A DNA stretch of 23,511 nucleotides from CAZYPU01 sp049642705 (GCA_049642705.1 JBARPB010000091.1:1-23511), one strand, 5' to 3'; shown: positions 15,388 through 23,486, numbered from the stretch's first letter. The notes: generated from the letters alone by a model not told the origin. Numbers and translations are program-made.

Positions 15388-15750
15388 ATGAGAGAGCTAA
15401 TATTCAAGAACCTGACAACCCCTACGGCACGAAAAAGGGATGTTTCAGTGGAAGAAATCGTGGAGAGAAACGGCCTGGTTTCTTCGACAACGAAAAGGTC
15501 TATCTACTTTGTACGCGGCTCCCACAGGATTAAGTCCAGGGACGAACTGAAATACTGGATAGACAAGCGAAGAAAGGACCCGGATCTCAACAAGAAGTTC
15601 TTTCATATTCTGCGCGAATACTCCGATCATGACAAGAAGGACAAATTGATATGCAAGATGAGGGGCTCTTTCTACGTGATTTCGGGCGAGTCCGTATATA
15701 ACATAGTATTTGTGCACGCGATAAAGATAAAAATAAACAAAGCGCAATAA
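15388..15750 (+). CDS. Small basic protein of unknown function, 120 residues
   Basis: The ATG at 15388 is preceded by aggaaggggg (15372-15381) at good spacing. An in-frame GTG at 15364 lies upstream of that Shine-Dalgarno and is less likely. The protein is soluble-looking and rich in Lys and Arg (TARKRDVSVEEIVERNG, YWIDKRRKDPDLNKKFF). It has a possible helix-turn-helix-like first half and a beta-rich end (GSFYVISGESVYNIVFVHAIKI). No cysteine pairs or catalytic motif are evident. I do not recognise the family; a nucleic-acid-binding role is only a guess from charge. It is followed by a 44-residue membrane protein 11 bases later, so the two are likely co-transcribed from the 15252 promoter. Confidence 0.65.
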   Translation: MRELIFKNLTTPTARKRDVSVEEIVERNGLVSSTTKRSIYFVRGSHRIKSRDELKYWIDKRRKDPDLNKKFFHILREYSDHDKKDKLICKMRGSFYVISGESVYNIVFVHAIKIKINKAQ

Positions 15751-15761
15751 GGAGAAATAAG

Positions 15762-15896
15762 ATGGATTTACATCATCTGCACCTGGAAAACGCAAAAGGC
15801 TTAATACACATGGCGATATTTCTCGTGGTTCTTTTTAAGATCCACGTGATCGACAGGAAATTGAGCCTGCTTGAGAAAACAGTCACAAACAAATAA
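15762..15896 (+). CDS. Single-span membrane microprotein, 44 residues
   Basis: An ATG at 15762 follows aaggag (15749-15754) with a seven-base spacer, an excellent ribosome binding site. The product is MDLHHLHLENAKGLIHMAIF followed by LVVLFKIHVIDRKLSLLEKTVTNK. It has a His-rich N-terminus, one probable TM helix (about residues 13-30) and a charged amphipathic tail. The strong Shine-Dalgarno, the clean fit between the upstream gene and a terminator, and the TM helix make it a real gene. The function is unknown. Confidence 0.65.
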   Translation: MDLHHLHLENAKGLIHMAIFLVVLFKIHVIDRKLSLLEKTVTNK

Positions 15897-15926
15897 AGCC
15901 CGCGAAAATAATAAAACCGGGGCTTT
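15895..15926 (+). terminator. First hairpin of a tandem terminator region
   Basis: aaagccc (15895-15901) and gggcttt (15920-15926) are perfect inverted repeats with an AT-rich 18-base loop, starting in the stop codon of the microprotein. Only a short T-run follows, so on its own it is weak. Confidence 0.4.
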
Positions 15927-15931
15927 TGGGG

Positions 15932-15961
15932 GGAGCATAGAGTCTATGCTCCTCTTTTTTT
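15932..15961 (+). terminator. Strong intrinsic terminator
   Basis: ggagcatag (15932-15940) and ctatgctcc (15944-15952) form a nine-base-pair stem with a three-base loop, extendable by G-T/G-C pairs, followed by a run of seven T (15955-15961). It separates the small genes from the gpsA operon. Confidence 0.85.
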
Positions 15962-15972
15962 ATTCAGAAAAG

Positions 15973-16001
15973 TTGACTTAGTCTTGTATATATGTTATTA
16001 T
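15973..16001 (+). promoter_or_regulatory. Promoter of the gpsA-cimA operon
   Basis: TTGACT (15973-15978), 17-base spacer, TATTAT (15996-16001) with TG one base upstream (15993-15994), i.e. an extended -10. Predicted start about 16008, five bases before the gpsA ATG at 16013, so the operon mRNA probably has almost no leader. Confidence 0.75.
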
Positions 16002-16012
16002 TTGGCTATACT

Positions 16013-17002
16013 ATGAAGACGGAAATAGCGGTTATTGGAGACGGCGGATGGGGGACGACTGTAGCCATACTTCTTGCGAATAAGGGTTATGACGTTACGT
16101 TGTGGGGCGCGTTCCCCGATTATATAGCTCTTTTAAAAAAAGAAAGGATTAACCATAAGTTTCTTCCGGGGATAAAGATACCCGAAAAAGTCCGCCTGAC
16201 ACAGGACGCGGGTGACATAAAGAAAAACGCGATAGCCGTAATCGCCATACCCTCGAAGTACCTGCGCCAGACCATAACAGGGTTCAAGGGCAGAATCGGT
16301 GAAAAGGCGGTTTCGCTTACTAAAGGCATCGAGGAAGATACGCTTAAGAGGCCCTCCGAGGTTATATCGGATGTTTTGGGCCCCCTCAAAATAGCGGCTG
16401 TTTCAGGGCCGACAATATCGTTCGAGGTAGCGCGCAATCTTCCGACTACTGTTGTGGCGGCTTCCGGGGACGAGGCGTTCGCCGGGGAAGTGCAGAATAT
16501 TTTTACAACGCCAAGTTTCAGGGCATACACATCAGGTGACATAACAGGCGTAGAGCTGGGCGGCGCTTTGAAAAACATTATCGCTATCGCAGCCGGAATT
16601 TCTGACGGAATGGGCTTAGGCGTAAACGCAAAGGCAGCGCTTTTGACGAGGGGCTTGGCGGAGATAATCCGGTTGGGAGTGAAAATGGGCGCGCGAAAAG
16701 AAACCTTTTTCGGGCTAAGCGGCCTGGGCGACCTTGCCACAACGTGCATGAGCAGCCATTCGAGAAACCGCTGGTTGGGCGAGGAAATTGCGAAAGGTAA
16801 GAATCTGAAGGATGTCTTAAAAGAGACCGAGATGATAGTCGAAGGCGTGACCACGACAAAGTCTGCTTACGAGATGTCCAAAAAAATAGGCGTAGAAATA
16901 CCAATAACACAGAAGATTTATGAACTTTTATATCATGGTAAAAAACCGAAGGATGCTGTCAGGGAGCTCATGACACGGGCGCTCAAATCGGAGGATTTAT
17001 GA
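16013..17002 (+). CDS. gpsA: Glycerol-3-phosphate dehydrogenase [NAD(P)+]
   Basis: GpsA reduces dihydroxyacetone phosphate to sn-glycerol 3-phosphate with NAD(P)H in the cytoplasm, supplying phospholipid backbones. The 329-residue length is usual. It shows a Rossmann motif IGDGGWG (8-14), SLTKGIE, SGPTISFEVA, and the catalytic-lysine segment ELGGALKNIIAIAAG with K187, followed by GLSGLGDLATT. The ATG at 16013 is chosen: an in-frame ATG at 15992 overlaps the -10 element and would add seven non-family residues. There is no Shine-Dalgarno, consistent with a leaderless start. It heads the operon and overlaps hom by four bases (ATGA). Confidence 0.93.
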   Translation: MKTEIAVIGDGGWGTTVAILLANKGYDVTLWGAFPDYIALLKKERINHKFLPGIKIPEKVRLTQDAGDIKKNAIAVIAIPSKYLRQTITGFKGRIGEKAVSLTKGIEEDTLKRPSEVISDVLGPLKIAAVSGPTISFEVARNLPTTVVAASGDEAFAGEVQNIFTTPSFRAYTSGDITGVELGGALKNIIAIAAGISDGMGLGVNAKAALLTRGLAEIIRLGVKMGARKETFFGLSGLGDLATTCMSSHSRNRWLGEEIAKGKNLKDVLKETEMIVEGVTTTKSAYEMSKKIGVEIPITQKIYELLYHGKKPKDAVRELMTRALKSEDL

Positions 17003-18291
17003 AAGTCGTTAACGTAGGGCTTATAGGGTTCGGGACTGTCGGAAAGGGCGTGGCAAAAGCGCTTCTTTCGAAAAAGAAAATTCTCGAAGCTAAGACAGGG
17101 GTCTCTGTAAGGTTGGCCAGGATTGCTGACAAGGACTTAAGGTCCAGGCGCGGCGTGCGCGTTCCGAAGAAACTTCTTACAAAAGACGTAAACTCCGTGA
17201 TAAAAGACAAAAACATAGATATCATCGTGGAGCTTATAGGCGGCATTCACCCGGCGAAAGAGATTATCCTGAGGGCGCTCTCTCTCGGAAAGGGCGTTGT
17301 TACGGCAAATAAAGCGCTCCTTGCCGAATACGGCAAGGAGATATTTACCGCGGCATCACGTTTTCAGAGTTCGGTAGGGTTTGAGGCAAGCGTGGGCGGC
17401 GGCATACCGATTATAAGCCCTTTAAAAAATTCACTGGTGTCCAACAACATCCAGCTTATATACGGGATACTTAACGGCACCTCAAATTTTATCCTTAGCA
17501 AGATGTCCGAGGAAAATTGCGCCTTTCGCGAGGCGCTAGAGGAGGCCAAGAAAAGGGGCATAGCCGAGAAAAATCCGAAATTGGATATAAACGGTGTGGA
17601 CTCCTGCCACAAACTCGCGATACTCGCTTTATTGGGATTTGGCTTTAGCGTCAAACCAAAAGACATCTATGTAGAAGGCATCGAGGGCCTGGATCCCGCG
17701 GATATACAATACGCCAAAGATTGGGGGTATGACGTTAAACTCTTGGCCATAGTTAAGAAAGTCGGAAATGTGCTGGATTTAAGAGTCCACCCGACCCTGA
17801 TTTCCTTAAAAAGCGTCCTGGCTAGCGTGAAAGGAGAAAACAACGCTATATTTGTCAGGGGCGATATGGTTGGCGAGACGCTTTTTTACGGTAAAGGCGC
17901 AGGCAGCCTTCCGACCGCAAGTTCCGTGGTAGGAGATATCGTGCAAATCGCAAAAGGCATAGGGGCAAAAAGAGAAATAAAACCCTTTAGGATCGAGTTT
18001 GATAACAGCCTGAAAAAAATCCGCAAGGCCAACGATTTGAACGTCAGGTATTACGTCAGGTTTTCCGCCATTGACAAGCCCGGCGTTTTAGCGGGGATTT
18101 CGAACGTACTGGCGCAGAATAAGATAAGCATAGCCGTCGTTTCTCAAAAGGAAAGGAAAAAGGGCCAGCCGGTCCCCATAGTAATGCTGACGCATTACGC
18201 GAACGAGGGAAGGATGAACAAGGCGCTGGCCAGGATAAACAGGCTACCGTTTATAACAAAAAAGACTGTAAGAATAAGAATCGTGAGGTAA
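16999..18291 (+). CDS. hom: Homoserine dehydrogenase (with C-terminal ACT domain)
   Basis: Converts aspartate semialdehyde to homoserine with NAD(P)H, the branch point to threonine and methionine. 430 residues is standard for the monofunctional enzyme. GFGTVGKG (10-17) is the nucleotide-binding loop, TANKALLA contains K105, GILNGTSNFIL marks the substrate domain, and GYDVKLLAI contains the likely catalytic K247. An ACT domain from about residue 351 (YYVRFSAIDKPGVLAGISNV) suggests feedback control by threonine. The start has a clear cggagg Shine-Dalgarno and overlaps the gpsA stop, so the two are probably translationally coupled. Confidence 0.95.
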   Translation: MKVVNVGLIGFGTVGKGVAKALLSKKKILEAKTGVSVRLARIADKDLRSRRGVRVPKKLLTKDVNSVIKDKNIDIIVELIGGIHPAKEIILRALSLGKGVVTANKALLAEYGKEIFTAASRFQSSVGFEASVGGGIPIISPLKNSLVSNNIQLIYGILNGTSNFILSKMSEENCAFREALEEAKKRGIAEKNPKLDINGVDSCHKLAILALLGFGFSVKPKDIYVEGIEGLDPADIQYAKDWGYDVKLLAIVKKVGNVLDLRVHPTLISLKSVLASVKGENNAIFVRGDMVGETLFYGKGAGSLPTASSVVGDIVQIAKGIGAKREIKPFRIEFDNSLKKIRKANDLNVRYYVRFSAIDKPGVLAGISNVLAQNKISIAVVSQKERKKGQPVPIVMLTHYANEGRMNKALARINRLPFITKKTVRIRIVR

Positions 18292-18293
18292 AC

Positions 18294-19343
18294 ATGGGTG
18301 TAATAGAACGGTATAGGGATTATCTGCCTGTAACGGATAAGACCCCCGTAATTTCATTGAACGAGGGGAATACCCCGCTCATAAGGGCAAGGCATATCGA
18401 GGGCATTGTCGGTAAAGGTGCGGAGGTTTACCTCAAATACGAAGGGTTGAACCCAACCGGCTCGTTTAAAGACAGGGGCATGACTGTTGCCGTTTCAAAA
18501 GCTATTGAGGAAGGCTCAAGGGCCGTTATATGCGCATCAACGGGAAACACCTCCGCTTCCGCGGCGGCATATGCGGCACGCGCTAAAATAAAATGCGTCG
18601 TTCTGATACCGGAGGGTTCGATCGCGCTGGGAAAACTTGCGCAGGCGCTTATACACGGCGCCCAAGTTTTAGCGGTAAAGGGGAATTTTGACGACTGCCT
18701 GAAACTCGTAATAGAGATTACCGAGAAGCACCCGTTTACCCTGGTGAATTCGCTGAATCCTTACAGAATTGAAGGGCAGAAGACAGGCGCTTTTGAAATT
18801 TGTGACATTCTGAAAGAAGCACCCGATTACCACGCCATCCCCGTAGGAAACGCCGGCAATATAACCGCTTACTGGATGGGTTATAAGGAATACAAGGAAA
18901 AAGGTAAAATAAAGAATTTGCCGAAAATGATCGGTTTCCAGGCCGAGGGCGCCGCGCCCATAGTAAAGGGGCGTGTCGTGAAAAATCCTAAGACCATAGC
19001 GACCGCGATAAAAATAGGAAACCCGGCAAGTTGGAAGAAGGCGGAAAGAGCGCGCGATGAATCGGGCGGATTGATAGAGGCGGTAAGCGACGATGAGATT
19101 TTAAATGCGTATAAACTGCTTGCCTCGAAGGAAGGCGTATTTGTGGAGCCCGCTTCGGCCGCAAGCGTAGCAGGGGTTTTAAAAAAGGCAAAACAGGGTT
19201 ATTTCGAAAGCAAAAAATCGCGGATTGTTTGCGTATTAACCGGGCACGGCTTAAAAGACCCGGATAGGGCAATAGCGAGCATCGAGAAGCCGAAGGTTTT
19301 ACCCGCGAAGCTGGATGCCATTGTAAAAGAGATTGGTTTTTGA
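18294..19343 (+). CDS. thrC: Threonine synthase
   Basis: PLP enzyme that turns O-phosphohomoserine into threonine. 349 residues, the short class without a long N-terminal extension. NEGNTPLIRA, NPTGSFKDRG with the PLP Schiff-base lysine K59, CASTGNTSASAAAYAARA as the phosphate-binding region, and PVGNAGNITAYW are all diagnostic. It starts two bases after the hom stop with gtgagg as ribosome site. Its substrate requires a homoserine kinase; the only candidate in the operon is the downstream ApgM-type gene. Confidence 0.95.
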   Translation: MGVIERYRDYLPVTDKTPVISLNEGNTPLIRARHIEGIVGKGAEVYLKYEGLNPTGSFKDRGMTVAVSKAIEEGSRAVICASTGNTSASAAAYAARAKIKCVVLIPEGSIALGKLAQALIHGAQVLAVKGNFDDCLKLVIEITEKHPFTLVNSLNPYRIEGQKTGAFEICDILKEAPDYHAIPVGNAGNITAYWMGYKEYKEKGKIKNLPKMIGFQAEGAAPIVKGRVVKNPKTIATAIKIGNPASWKKAERARDESGGLIEAVSDDEILNAYKLLASKEGVFVEPASAASVAGVLKKAKQGYFESKKSRIVCVLTGHGLKDPDRAIASIEKPKVLPAKLDAIVKEIGF

Positions 19344-19347
19344 AATT

Positions 19348-19423
19348 CGGGGCGTGGCGCAGTCTGGTTTAGCGCGCTTGCTTGGGGTGCAAGAGGTCCG
19401 CGGTTCGAATCCGCGCGCCCCGA
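19348..19423 (+). tRNA. tRNA-Pro (anticodon GGG)
   Basis: The acceptor stem cggggcg (19348-19354) pairs with cgccccg (19416-19422), with discriminator A at 19423. D stem gcgc/gcgc, anticodon stem cttgc/gcaag with loop ttggggt (anticodon GGG), and T arm cgcgg-ttcgaat-ccgcg are all intact. CCA is not encoded. It begins four bases after the thrC stop and ends 17 bases before the next start, so it must be cut from the operon mRNA by tRNA processing. Confidence 0.96.
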
Positions 19424-19440
19424 CTCTACAAGGAATTAAG

Positions 19441-20652
19441 ATGAAGTACATAGTTTTGGTTGGTGATGGGATGAGCGACAGGCCGCTCGATGAATTAAAC
19501 GGCCGCACGCCGCTCGAAGTTTCCCATTGCCAGAATATGGACGAGATCGTAAAGAGTGGCAGGATCGGCACCGCCCTCACTATCCCTAAAGGCATGACGC
19601 CTGCAAGCGATGTCGCGAACCTCTCAATACTCGGCTACGACCCGAAGAAATACTATTCCGGAAGGGGCCCGCTGGAAGCCGAAAATATAGGGGTGGACCT
19701 TGGCAAAAATGACGTTGCGTTCAGGTGCAACCTGGTTACAGAAGCCGGGGATAAAATGGTAGATTACTCGGCAGGCCATATTACCACGAAAGAGGCAAAG
19801 GTCCTTATAGAAACAATAGACAAGGCGCTCGGCAATGAAAAAATAAAGTTTTATCCCGGCATGAGTTACAGGCACCTCATGGTGCTAAAGACGAAGTTCA
19901 AGGAAGAGGCGCGTAAATTCTCTAAAATAAAGTGCATGCCACCGCACGATATCGTGGATAAAAGTGTAACAAAGAACATGCCGCAGGGCGACGGGCAGAA
20001 GATCCTGAGAGGCCTGATGAAAAAATCCAGGGAAATCCTCGCGCATACAGATATCAACAAGGTAAGAATCGACCTGGGCGAAAACCCCGCCAGCATGATC
20101 TGGTTGTGGGGTCAGGGCGTAAAGCCGGATATGCCGCTGTTTAAAGACCTCTACGGCGTAACAGGCTCGATAATTTCAGCAGTGGACCTCATTAAAGGCA
20201 CGGGCAAGATAATAGGCCTGGAAGTGATAAATGTGCCCGGCGCCACCGGCTATTACGACACCAATTATAAGGGAAAAGGTGAATACGCGCTTAAGGCCCT
20301 CGAAAATAAGAATTTTGTATTTGTGCACGTGGAAGCGCCCGATGAGGCGGGGCACAACGGCGACATCAGGGAGAAAATAAGTGCTATTGAGAATTTCGAT
20401 AAATTTGTAGTAGGGACGATCTGGGAAGAATTCAAAAAAAGAAATGATTTCAGGATAATGGTTTTGCCGGACCACGCTACCCCTATATCGGTGAGGACAC
20501 ACACTACTGACCCGATACCGTTCGCAGTTTGCGGCGAAGGCGTTGAACCCGACAGGGCTTGCGTTTTTACAGAAGCTGCGGCTCGGGCTACCAGGTTTAC
20601 TATCAGGGAAGGCTGGCTTCTCATGAAATACCTGATTTACGCAAGAGTATAA
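19441..20652 (+). CDS. apgM: ApgM-family phosphoglycerate mutase-like protein (probable alternative homoserine kinase)
   Basis: 403 residues of the cofactor-independent, archaeal-type phosphoglycerate mutase family (COG3635), alkaline phosphatase superfamily. VGDGMSDRP at the start, MTPASDVANLSILGYDP with nucleophile S56, DEAGHNGD (301-308), PDHATP (D344/H345) and RTHTTDPIPF (H354) are the metal and catalytic segments. The start at 19441 has aagga at proper spacing. A longer in-frame extension from 19333 would translate the tRNA (giving the well-known RGVAQSGLAR...RGSNPRAP artefact) and is rejected. Members of this family next to hom/thrC have been proposed as homoserine kinase, which fits the absence of thrB here. 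Glycolytic mutase activity is the alternative. Confidence 0.9.
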   Translation: MKYIVLVGDGMSDRPLDELNGRTPLEVSHCQNMDEIVKSGRIGTALTIPKGMTPASDVANLSILGYDPKKYYSGRGPLEAENIGVDLGKNDVAFRCNLVTEAGDKMVDYSAGHITTKEAKVLIETIDKALGNEKIKFYPGMSYRHLMVLKTKFKEEARKFSKIKCMPPHDIVDKSVTKNMPQGDGQKILRGLMKKSREILAHTDINKVRIDLGENPASMIWLWGQGVKPDMPLFKDLYGVTGSIISAVDLIKGTGKIIGLEVINVPGATGYYDTNYKGKGEYALKALENKNFVFVHVEAPDEAGHNGDIREKISAIENFDKFVVGTIWEEFKKRNDFRIMVLPDHATPISVRTHTTDPIPFAVCGEGVEPDRACVFTEAAARATRFTIREGWLLMKYLIYARV

Positions 20653-21870
20653 ATGAAGAAACTGATAGTTCAGAAATACGGCGGCTCGAGCGTCAAAAAT
20701 ATCGAGAGGATCATTGACGTCGCAAGACGCATCATCTCCTATAAGAACAGGGGTTACGACGTCGTCGTTGTCGTGAGCGCCCTCGGCGACACGACCGACG
20801 AATTGCTCAAACTTGCATCAAAAATAAGCAGGGCACCTTCAGAGAGAGAGCTCGACATGCTTATTTCAACCGGCGAGCAGGTCTCAGTGTCGCTTCTTGC
20901 GATGGCGGTGCACAAATTCGGAAAAGAGGCCATTTCGTTTACCGGCGCGCAGGTCGGCATAATAACCGACTCCTCTCACACGAAGGCGAGGATCCTCGAT
21001 GTGAACGCGAAGAGAATACGGGAAGAGCTGAATAAAGGGAGAATTGTCATAGTCGCAGGTTTTCAGGGAGCGAACCTTGACCGGGAGATAACCACTCTGG
21101 GCCGCGGCGGTTCCGACATGACGGCCGTTGCGCTTGCAAAAGTGCTAAACGCCCACGTGTGCGAGATATATACTGACGTGGACGGTGTTTACACCGCGGA
21201 TCCACGCGTAGTAAAAGACGCAAAAAAGCTCGATAGAATAAGCTACGAGGAGATGTTGGAACTCGCCTCGTTGGGGGCTCAAGTGTTGCAGGCACGAAGC
21301 GTCGAGGCGGCCAGCAAGTTTAACATACTGCTTCACGTGAGAAACAGTTTTTCTGATAAGGAAGGCACGTATATAACCAAGGAGGCCAAGGTCATGGAAG
21401 ATGTGCTTGTAAGCGGAATAACTCTGAACAAAAATGAGGCCAAGGTAACGGTGTGTGGTGTCCCGGACCGCCCGGGCAGCGCCGCGCGTATTTTCAGTGA
21501 GATTGCAAAGGGCAACATCAACATCGACATGATCATCCAGAACGTATCGAGAACCGGCGCGACCGACGTTTCCTTCACGGTGGTGGCGAGCGACCTCGCC
21601 AAGACGCTCGGGCTCATGAAGAAAACGGCCAAGTCCATAGGAGCCGAAGACGTGACTTTTGACAAAGGCATAGCGAAAATATCCGTGGTGGGTATCGGCA
21701 TGCGCAGCCACTCCGGCATTGCAGCGGTGATGTTCAGGGCGCTTGCCGCGAAAAAGATAAATATAGAGATGATTTCCACGAGCGAGATAAAAATATCCTG
21801 CATCGTGAGGAAATCAAAAGGTGAAGAGGCCGTGCGGGCTTTGCACAGGGCCTTCGGCCTGGGGAGATAG
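20653..21870 (+). CDS. lysC: Aspartate kinase (aspartokinase), ACT-regulated
   Basis: Phosphorylates aspartate, the first committed step to lysine, threonine, methionine and, through threonine, isoleucine. 405 residues, the monofunctional type. QKYGGSSV (7-14), AGFQGANLDREITTLGRGGSDMT region with T147-D155 for substrate/ATP, and ADPRVV are diagnostic. Two ACT domains (about residues 262-335 and 343-405; GVPDRPGSAARIF, GIGMRSHSGIAAVMF) are the usual feedback site for lysine and/or threonine. The ATG directly follows the apgM stop (TAAATG), with only a weak ribosome site, so translation is probably coupled. Confidence 0.96.
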   Translation: MKKLIVQKYGGSSVKNIERIIDVARRIISYKNRGYDVVVVVSALGDTTDELLKLASKISRAPSERELDMLISTGEQVSVSLLAMAVHKFGKEAISFTGAQVGIITDSSHTKARILDVNAKRIREELNKGRIVIVAGFQGANLDREITTLGRGGSDMTAVALAKVLNAHVCEIYTDVDGVYTADPRVVKDAKKLDRISYEEMLELASLGAQVLQARSVEAASKFNILLHVRNSFSDKEGTYITKEAKVMEDVLVSGITLNKNEAKVTVCGVPDRPGSAARIFSEIAKGNINIDMIIQNVSRTGATDVSFTVVASDLAKTLGLMKKTAKSIGAEDVTFDKGIAKISVVGIGMRSHSGIAAVMFRALAAKKINIEMISTSEIKISCIVRKSKGEEAVRALHRAFGLGR

Positions 21871-21872
21871 GC

Positions 21873-23441
21873 ATGAAAGTCGAATTATACGACACGACAC
21901 TAAGGGACGGAGCCCAGACTCAAGGGATCTCATTTTCTGTCTCGGATAAAATAAGGATCGCAGAGAAGCTCGATAACCTCGGGATCCATTATATCGAGGG
22001 CGGTTGGCCGGGAGCGAACCCCAAAGACGTTGATTTCTTCAAGAAGGCCAAAAGCCTTAAACTCAACAATTCCAAACTGGTTGCCTTCGGAAGTACGAGG
22101 CGGGCCAATACGGATGTCTCGGGCGACAGCACCATGAAGGGGCTTCTTGCTTCCGGGACCGAGACAATAACACTCTTCGGAAAGAGCTGGGACCTTCACG
22201 TAAAAGAGGTGTTAAAAACAACACCGGAAGAAAACCTGAGGATGATCGAGGAGTCTGTCAAGTACCTTAAGTCCAAGGGCAAGCTCGTGATGTTTGACGC
22301 CGAGCATTTCTTCGACGGCTACAAGGAAAATCCGGAGTACGCCCTGAAGACCCTCACCGCGGCCGAGAAGGGTGGAGCAGAGAGAATAATCCTTTGTGAC
22401 ACGAACGGCGGGATGCTGACTTCGAGTATCCTCGAAATTGTCGAGGAAGTAAAGAAAAAGATAAGAGTGCCTCTCGGCATCCACGCGCATAACGACAACG
22501 ATATGGCCGTTGCCAATACCCTCGCGGCGGTACAGGCGGGCTGTATCCAGGTGCAGGGCACCATGAATGGTTACGGGGAAAGATGCGGGAATGCCAATCT
22601 CGTATCCATTATCGGCAACCTCAAATTGAAGTTCGGGATAGATTGTATTTCAGACCCCTCACTCAAGGCGCTAACGGAAACAGCACATTACATCGCCGAA
22701 ACGTGCAACACGAAACTTAGCGACACGCAGCCGTTCGTCGGCGCAAGCGCCTTCGCTCACAAGGCGGGCGTGCATGTAAACGCCATAGTGAAAAACCCCA
22801 GGACTTACGAGCATATAGACCCCTCGAGGGTCGGCAATAGAAGGCTGCTCCTTATTTCCGAACTTTCGGGAAAATCGAGCATTCTTAAAAAAGCCGAAGA
22901 GATGGATTTGGTGCTTGAGAAGGAAGCGCCAAAGACAAAAAAGATTTTGAAAGCCCTCCAGGATTTGGAACACAAGGGCTATCACTTTGAGGCGGCCGAG
23001 GCCTCCCTGGAACTTTTCATGAAGAGGACTGTTAAAAAATTTAAGAAGTTTTTCGAACTTAAAGATTTCCGGGTCATCATCGAAAAACGCGCAAAAGGCA
23101 AGATTACCTCGGAAGCCACTATTAAGCTAAATGTCGGCGGCAAACTAGAGCACACGGCCTCTCTCGGCGATGGCCCGGTAAACGCCCTTGACAGCGCTCT
23201 GAGAAAGGCGCTTAAGGATTTCTACCCGTCTTTAAACGAGATGCACCTTACAGATTTCAAGGTAAGGGTCCTGGACGAAAAAGCGGGCACGGCGGCGAAG
23301 GTAAGGGTTCTCATCCAGTCGCAGGATAAGGCGGAATCGTGGTGGACGATCGGCGTTTCGGAAAATATTATCGAGGCAAGCTGGCAGGCGCTCGTCGATT
23401 CGGTGGAGTATAAACTCCTGAAGGACAGCGAAAGAAAGTGA
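21873..23441 (+). CDS. cimA: (R)-citramalate synthase
   Basis: Condenses pyruvate and acetyl-CoA to citramalate, a threonine-independent route to isoleucine. 522 residues, usual for this class. LYDTTLRDGAQ (5-15), EGGWPGANPKDVDFF (typical of CimA rather than 2-isopropylmalate synthase), GIHAHNDNDMAVAN with metal ligands H204/H206, and QGTMNGYGERCGNANL define the DRE-TIM catalytic domain. The C-terminal region (about 390-522, ending WWTIGVSENIIEASWQALVDS) is the LeuA-type allosteric domain, usually the isoleucine or leucine feedback site. It starts two bases after lysC with ggggag as ribosome site. It is the last complete gene, followed by a hairpin. Confidence 0.94.
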   Translation: MKVELYDTTLRDGAQTQGISFSVSDKIRIAEKLDNLGIHYIEGGWPGANPKDVDFFKKAKSLKLNNSKLVAFGSTRRANTDVSGDSTMKGLLASGTETITLFGKSWDLHVKEVLKTTPEENLRMIEESVKYLKSKGKLVMFDAEHFFDGYKENPEYALKTLTAAEKGGAERIILCDTNGGMLTSSILEIVEEVKKKIRVPLGIHAHNDNDMAVANTLAAVQAGCIQVQGTMNGYGERCGNANLVSIIGNLKLKFGIDCISDPSLKALTETAHYIAETCNTKLSDTQPFVGASAFAHKAGVHVNAIVKNPRTYEHIDPSRVGNRRLLLISELSGKSSILKKAEEMDLVLEKEAPKTKKILKALQDLEHKGYHFEAAEASLELFMKRTVKKFKKFFELKDFRVIIEKRAKGKITSEATIKLNVGGKLEHTASLGDGPVNALDSALRKALKDFYPSLNEMHLTDFKVRVLDEKAGTAAKVRVLIQSQDKAESWWTIGVSENIIEASWQALVDSVEYKLLKDSERK

Positions 23442-23478
23442 ACCTGTTTCAGGCGTGAAACCCGGATGAAACAGGTTC
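23440..23478 (+). promoter_or_regulatory. Overlapping alternative hairpins after cimA
   Basis: A perfect 12-base inverted repeat, gaacctgtttca (23440-23451) and tgaaacaggttc (23467-23478), has a 15-base loop. A competing shorter hairpin uses gtttca (23446-23451) with tgaaac at 23456-23461. Both cannot form together. No U-run follows, so a simple intrinsic terminator is not supported. A leader switch, a processing site or an operator for the next gene are possible. Confidence 0.55.
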
Positions 23479-23486
23479 AGAAAACG

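Noticed and set aside
15992..16012. Upstream ATG for gpsA adding MLLFGYT
   Set aside because: It overlaps the -10 hexamer, has no ribosome site and adds residues not found before the Rossmann strand in the family.
16120..16854. Antisense open frame opposite gpsA
   Set aside because: The + strand is an unambiguous gpsA; the antisense product shows no family and no ribosome site.
19333..19440. N-terminal extension of apgM reading through the tRNA
   Set aside because: The added residues are a translated tRNA-Pro; a ribosome site precedes the ATG at 19441, where family similarity begins.
23442..23486. T-box element before the possible valS
   Set aside because: The space is too short and no T-box core sequence is present.
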